Assembly (NCBI RefSeq): GCF_003601985.1
Contig: NZ_QZXA01000006.1
Span: forward strand, 1-64,000
Reading direction: 5' to 3'
Length of the DNA: 64,000 bases
DNA from: Mesorhizobium jarvisii
GTDB lineage: Bacteria; Pseudomonadota; Alphaproteobacteria; Rhizobiales; Rhizobiaceae
The notes under the pieces were generated by a model that had not been told where the DNA came from, searched no databases, and was given only the letters and a program-made list of their open reading frames with translations. The stretch's first letter is position 1. Each line of letters begins with the position of its first letter. Below, one piece after another: positions 61,455 to 64,000 of this stretch. The position numbers and the translations under genes are program-made.

Positions 61455-62093
61455 ATGCCCAGCAAGACCGAAAAACTCCTGTCGCTCCTCAACGGCCAGC
61501 CGGTCATCCCGGTGCTGAAGATCGATGATGTCGCCAACGCCGTGCCGTTGGCCCGTGCCCTGGCACGTGGCGGCCTGCCGGCGATCGAGATCACGCTGCG
61601 GACCGCCGACGCGCTGGAAGCGATCCGGCGGGTGGCGGCCGAGGTCGAGGAAGCCATTGTCGGCGCCGGCACCATTCTGGACAGCAGGCAGTTCGACGAG
61701 GCGGCCAGAGCCGGCTCGCGCTTCATCGTCAGCCCCGGCATCACGCGCGAGCTTCTGGCGGCCGCCGCCGACAGCGAGGTTCCGCTGCTGCCCGGCGCCA
61801 TCACGCCCGGCGAGATCATGGCCGCGCGCGAGGCGGGTCTGCGCTTCCTGAAATTCTTCCCGGCCGAGCAGTCCGGCGGCATCGCCTCGCTGAAGGCTTT
61901 CGCCTCGCCGTTGGCCGACGTGAAATTCTGCCCGACCGGCGGCATCACCGGCAAGAACGCCGCCGACTACCTCAGCCTGCCCAACGTCATCTGCGTCGGC
62001 GGCTCCTGGGTCGCGCCCGACGACATGGTCAAGGCCGGCAAATGGGACGAGATCGAAGCGCTCGCACGCGCTGCCAGCCAGCTCAGGAAATAG
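61455..62093 (+). CDS. eda: 2-dehydro-3-deoxy-phosphogluconate (KDPG) aldolase
   Basis: 212 aa from ATG at 61455, preceded by GGAGAGG; an upstream TTG at 61437 is less likely. TIM-barrel aldolase with the Glu in LPAIEITLRTADALEAIR, GAGTILDSRQFDEA, SPGITRELLAAAA and the Schiff-base Lys in GLRFLKFFPAEQSGG; GGITGKNAADYLSLPNVICV GGSWVAP closes the barrel. It splits KDPG to pyruvate and glyceraldehyde-3-phosphate in the Entner-Doudoroff pathway. Confidence 0.93.
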   Translation: MPSKTEKLLSLLNGQPVIPVLKIDDVANAVPLARALARGGLPAIEITLRTADALEAIRRVAAEVEEAIVGAGTILDSRQFDEAARAGSRFIVSPGITRELLAAAADSEVPLLPGAITPGEIMAAREAGLRFLKFFPAEQSGGIASLKAFASPLADVKFCPTGGITGKNAADYLSLPNVICVGGSWVAPDDMVKAGKWDEIEALARAASQLRK

Positions 62094-62105
62094 CCTGGCC
62101 CTCAC

Positions 62106-62861
62106 TCACCAGGGCAACGGACCGTTCTCGTCGAAATAGCCGCCGGTCGGCCCGCCAGCCTCTTGCGTCGCCAGATGCACGATGACCCTGGCGGCCTGCT
62201 GCACCGTACGGCCGCCTCTGTGGGCATTGAGGTCCGTCGCGGTGTAGCCGGGAGCGGCGGCGTTGACCATGATGCCGCGCGGCGAAAGCTCCCTGGCAAA
62301 CGCCACGGTGATGGCGTTGAGTGCGGTCTTCGAGCTGCCGTAGCCCATGACATTGGGCGACTGGATGTTGCCGGCGGCGCGCGCGATCGAGCCGAGATAG
62401 CTGCTGACCATGACGATACGGGCGGCCGGCGCAGCCAGGAGCAGCGGCAGGAAGGCCTGGGTGACGCGAACCGGGCCGAAGACGTTGACGTCATAGGTGG
62501 CCTGCATGTCGGCGACATCCTCGCGGCTTGGCGGCCGTTCGTAGCGGCCGTCAGGTCCGAGCGCGTCGACATAGCCTGGAGCAATGCCGGCATTGTTGAC
62601 CAGCACGTCGAGGCTGGAGACCTGCGCCGTCAAGTTTCTGGCCGCCGCCGCGACGCTGTCGTCGCTGGCGACGTCGAGCGCGAGCCATTCGACGTCGAGC
62701 CCTTCATTGCGCAACACCCTTGCCGCAGCCTCCCCGCGCTCGGCATCGCGGGCGCCGAGCCAGACCTTGAACCCCATGGCCGCCAGCCGGCGGGCGGTTT
62801 CGAGGCCGATGCCCTTGTTGGCCCCGGTGATCAGCGCATTCGTTTTCGTCGTCATGCCCAC
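62106..62861 (-). CDS. Short-chain dehydrogenase/reductase
   Basis: 251 aa. ALITGANKGIGLETARRLAA (cofactor), LDVLVNNAGIAPGYVDALG, IVMVSSYLGSIARA (Ser) and GYGSSKTALNAITVAFAREL (Tyr/Lys). Similar to carbonyl-reductase-like SDRs. Substrate unknown. Divergent from the AraC gene, which may control it. Confidence 0.9.
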   Translation of the reverse strand: MGMTTKTNALITGANKGIGLETARRLAAMGFKVWLGARDAERGEAAARVLRNEGLDVEWLALDVASDDSVAAAARNLTAQVSSLDVLVNNAGIAPGYVDALGPDGRYERPPSREDVADMQATYDVNVFGPVRVTQAFLPLLLAAPAARIVMVSSYLGSIARAAGNIQSPNVMGYGSSKTALNAITVAFARELSPRGIMVNAAAPGYTATDLNAHRGGRTVQQAARVIVHLATQEAGGPTGGYFDENGPLPW

Positions 62862-62985
62862 ATCTCCTTCTTTGAAACCCAGACATGACGTGCGCCGGCC
62901 GATTTGGCGCGCCGGATACTCGCGTCTTCTTGCCTAATCCTCTCAACCGGTTGCGCGGCCTGCATGGATCGGCAATGCTGAAGAC

Positions 62986-63879
62986 ATGGAAGACGCCCTG
63001 CAGGAACTGATCGCGATCGCCGGCCGCCATGCGCATGGGCGGCGCACAAAGACGGCCATCCCGCGGGTTACGATCGGCCGCAGCGAGGTTCCGACCCCGC
63101 CGCTGCCCGAGCTTTGCCAACCGACGGTGCTGTTCGTGCTGCAAGGTGCGAAGACTGTGCTGATCGGCGACCGCACGCTTCGCTACGGCGCCGGCAGCTA
63201 TTTCGTCTATGCGGTGGAGACGCCCGCCACCAGCCAGCTGATCGAGGCGAGCAGCGCCCGTCCTTACATGGCCATCGCCTTCGCCCTCGATGTCGAGCTG
63301 ATCGCCAGCCTGCTTATCGACCACAAGCCGGCGGTCGACGGCGACAGCTTCGTGACCAACCGGCTGGATGACGAACTGCTCGATGCCTGGCGCCGCATGC
63401 TGCGGCTGCTCGACCGTCCGTCCGAAATTCCGGTGCTGGCGCCCATGCTCGAACGCGAGATCGCGTTTCGCTTGCTGCAGGGGCCGCAAGGCGCCAAGCT
63501 GCGTCAGCTCGCGCGCGCTGACGGCCGCCTGTCGCAGATCCGCCGCGCCACCGCCTGGATACGATCGCACTACAACGAGCCTATCGATGTGACGGAACTG
63601 GCCGCGCTGGCCCATATGAGCAACGCTTCGTTCCACCGCCACTTCAAGGCGGCGACGGCCATGAGCCCGATACAGTACCAGAAGCAGGTCCGGCTGCTGG
63701 AGGCGCGTCATCTGCTGATAGCAGAACCGGGCAGCGCCGCGCGTGTCGCCTTTGCCGTCGGCTATGAAAGCGCATCCCAGTTCAGCCGGGAATATGCGCG
63801 CCATTTCGGATTGCCGCCGGCGCGTGACGCCGCACGGCTTCTGGCCAGAGGCGAGGCAGCCACGCTGGAAATCGACTAA
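62986..63879 (+). CDS. AraC-family transcriptional regulator
   Basis: 297 aa. N-terminal AraC_N cupin-like domain (RVTIGRSEVPTPPLPELCQP; VLFVLQGAKTVLIGDRTLRY; GAGSYFVYAVETPATSQLIE) and C-terminal double HTH (NEPIDVTELAALAHMSNASF HRHFKAATAMSPIQYQKQVR; VAFAVGYESASQFSREYARH FG). Divergent from the SDR with 124 bp between them; a typical regulator-target pair for a small-molecule response. Confidence 0.92.
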   Translation: MEDALQELIAIAGRHAHGRRTKTAIPRVTIGRSEVPTPPLPELCQPTVLFVLQGAKTVLIGDRTLRYGAGSYFVYAVETPATSQLIEASSARPYMAIAFALDVELIASLLIDHKPAVDGDSFVTNRLDDELLDAWRRMLRLLDRPSEIPVLAPMLEREIAFRLLQGPQGAKLRQLARADGRLSQIRRATAWIRSHYNEPIDVTELAALAHMSNASFHRHFKAATAMSPIQYQKQVRLLEARHLLIAEPGSAARVAFAVGYESASQFSREYARHFGLPPARDAARLLARGEAATLEID

Positions 63880-63922
63880 GGCTCGCAACCAGACCTACGC
63901 GCTGCATCAGCTGGCACGAAAA

Positions 63923-63950
63923 GGCCCGGCCGACTCCCGCCGACCGGGCC
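63923..63950 (+). terminator. Hairpin terminator after the AraC gene
   Basis: GGCCCGG (63923-63929) and CCGGGCC (63944-63950) form a 7-bp GC stem preceded by GAAAA and followed by AATTCTC. Bidirectional use is possible. Confidence 0.6.
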
Positions 63951-63978
63951 AATTCTCCCGGATCCTATCGGTTCCGGA

Positions 63979-64000
63979 TCAGTGGCAGACCCTGACCTTC
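63979..64000 (-). CDS. Possible 3' end of a gene running out of the window
   Basis: On the minus strand a frame reads KVRVCH followed by a TGA stop at 63979-63981. The position just beyond a terminator hairpin fits the end of a convergent gene, but 6 codons are too few to be sure. Confidence 0.25.

Noticed and set aside
1..64000. tRNA, rRNA, integrase, transposase or phage genes
   Set aside because: None recognised by reading both strands, so the accessory island at 34-42 kb shows no visible mobility gene or attachment site.

Overview
The window looks like the chromosome of a Mesorhizobium-type alphaproteobacterium (Hyphomicrobiales). The reasons are high GC, a rhizobial flagellar regulon with class-specific genes (MotC, FliK/MotD, the orphan regulator Rem/FtcR, FlaF, FlbT, MotE), several flagellins, and rhizobial palindromic intergenic repeats. 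The assignment rests on gene content and protein recognition only; no database search was possible.

Layout. (1) 1-18421: flagellar block, all on +: motE (partial), flgH, fliL, fliP, two flagellins, fliF, a FliH-like gene, motB, motC, fliK, a lytic transglycosylase, rem, flgE, flgK, flgL, flaF, flbT, flgD, fliQ. Most junctions overlap by 4 bp or are nearly touching. (2) 18687-30946: a non-flagellar block: an MFS exporter; a seven-gene minus-strand operon for polyamine-type uptake and oxidation (XRE-cupin regulator, ABC transporter, FAD amine oxidase, cupin) with a clear palindromic operator; a ClC channel with CBS domains; and a small MarR-controlled redox set. (3) 31063-34284: flagellar genes resume with flhA, fliR and a FliJ-like gene. 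(4) 34468-42035: an accessory island with two animal-type haem peroxidases, a YcaO-domain protein, a SARP/BTAD-type regulator with TPRs and a small unknown protein. Two heptamer direct repeats with 11-bp periodicity lie upstream of the two peroxidase genes and look like SARP operators. (5) 42293-44460: a glyoxalase-like gene, a GNAT gene and a lipoprotein aminopeptidase. (6) 44740-46430: last flagellar piece (FlgJ-type rod-binding protein, FlgN-like and FliL-like proteins). (7) 46611-63879: mixed metabolism: SCP2 protein, acetyltransferases, ornithine/lysine decarboxylase with a roughly 430-nt leader, amidase, LysR, nickel/cobalt and CDF metal exporters, sugar-acid dehydrogenase, aminotransferase, SDRs, TerB-like protein, TrhO, KDPG aldolase and an AraC regulator.

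How the parts work together. The flagellar genes supply the MS ring, export gate, rod/hook/filament and stator-associated proteins, plus their regulators (Rem for transcription; FlaF and FlbT for flagellin, with hairpins in both flagellin leaders as possible FlbT targets). The putrescine-type operon and the decarboxylase make a polyamine theme. The island at 34-42 kb is the best candidate for an undescribed system: a SARP-controlled set pairing a YcaO enzyme with two peroxidases, which suggests an oxidised peptide or other secondary product.
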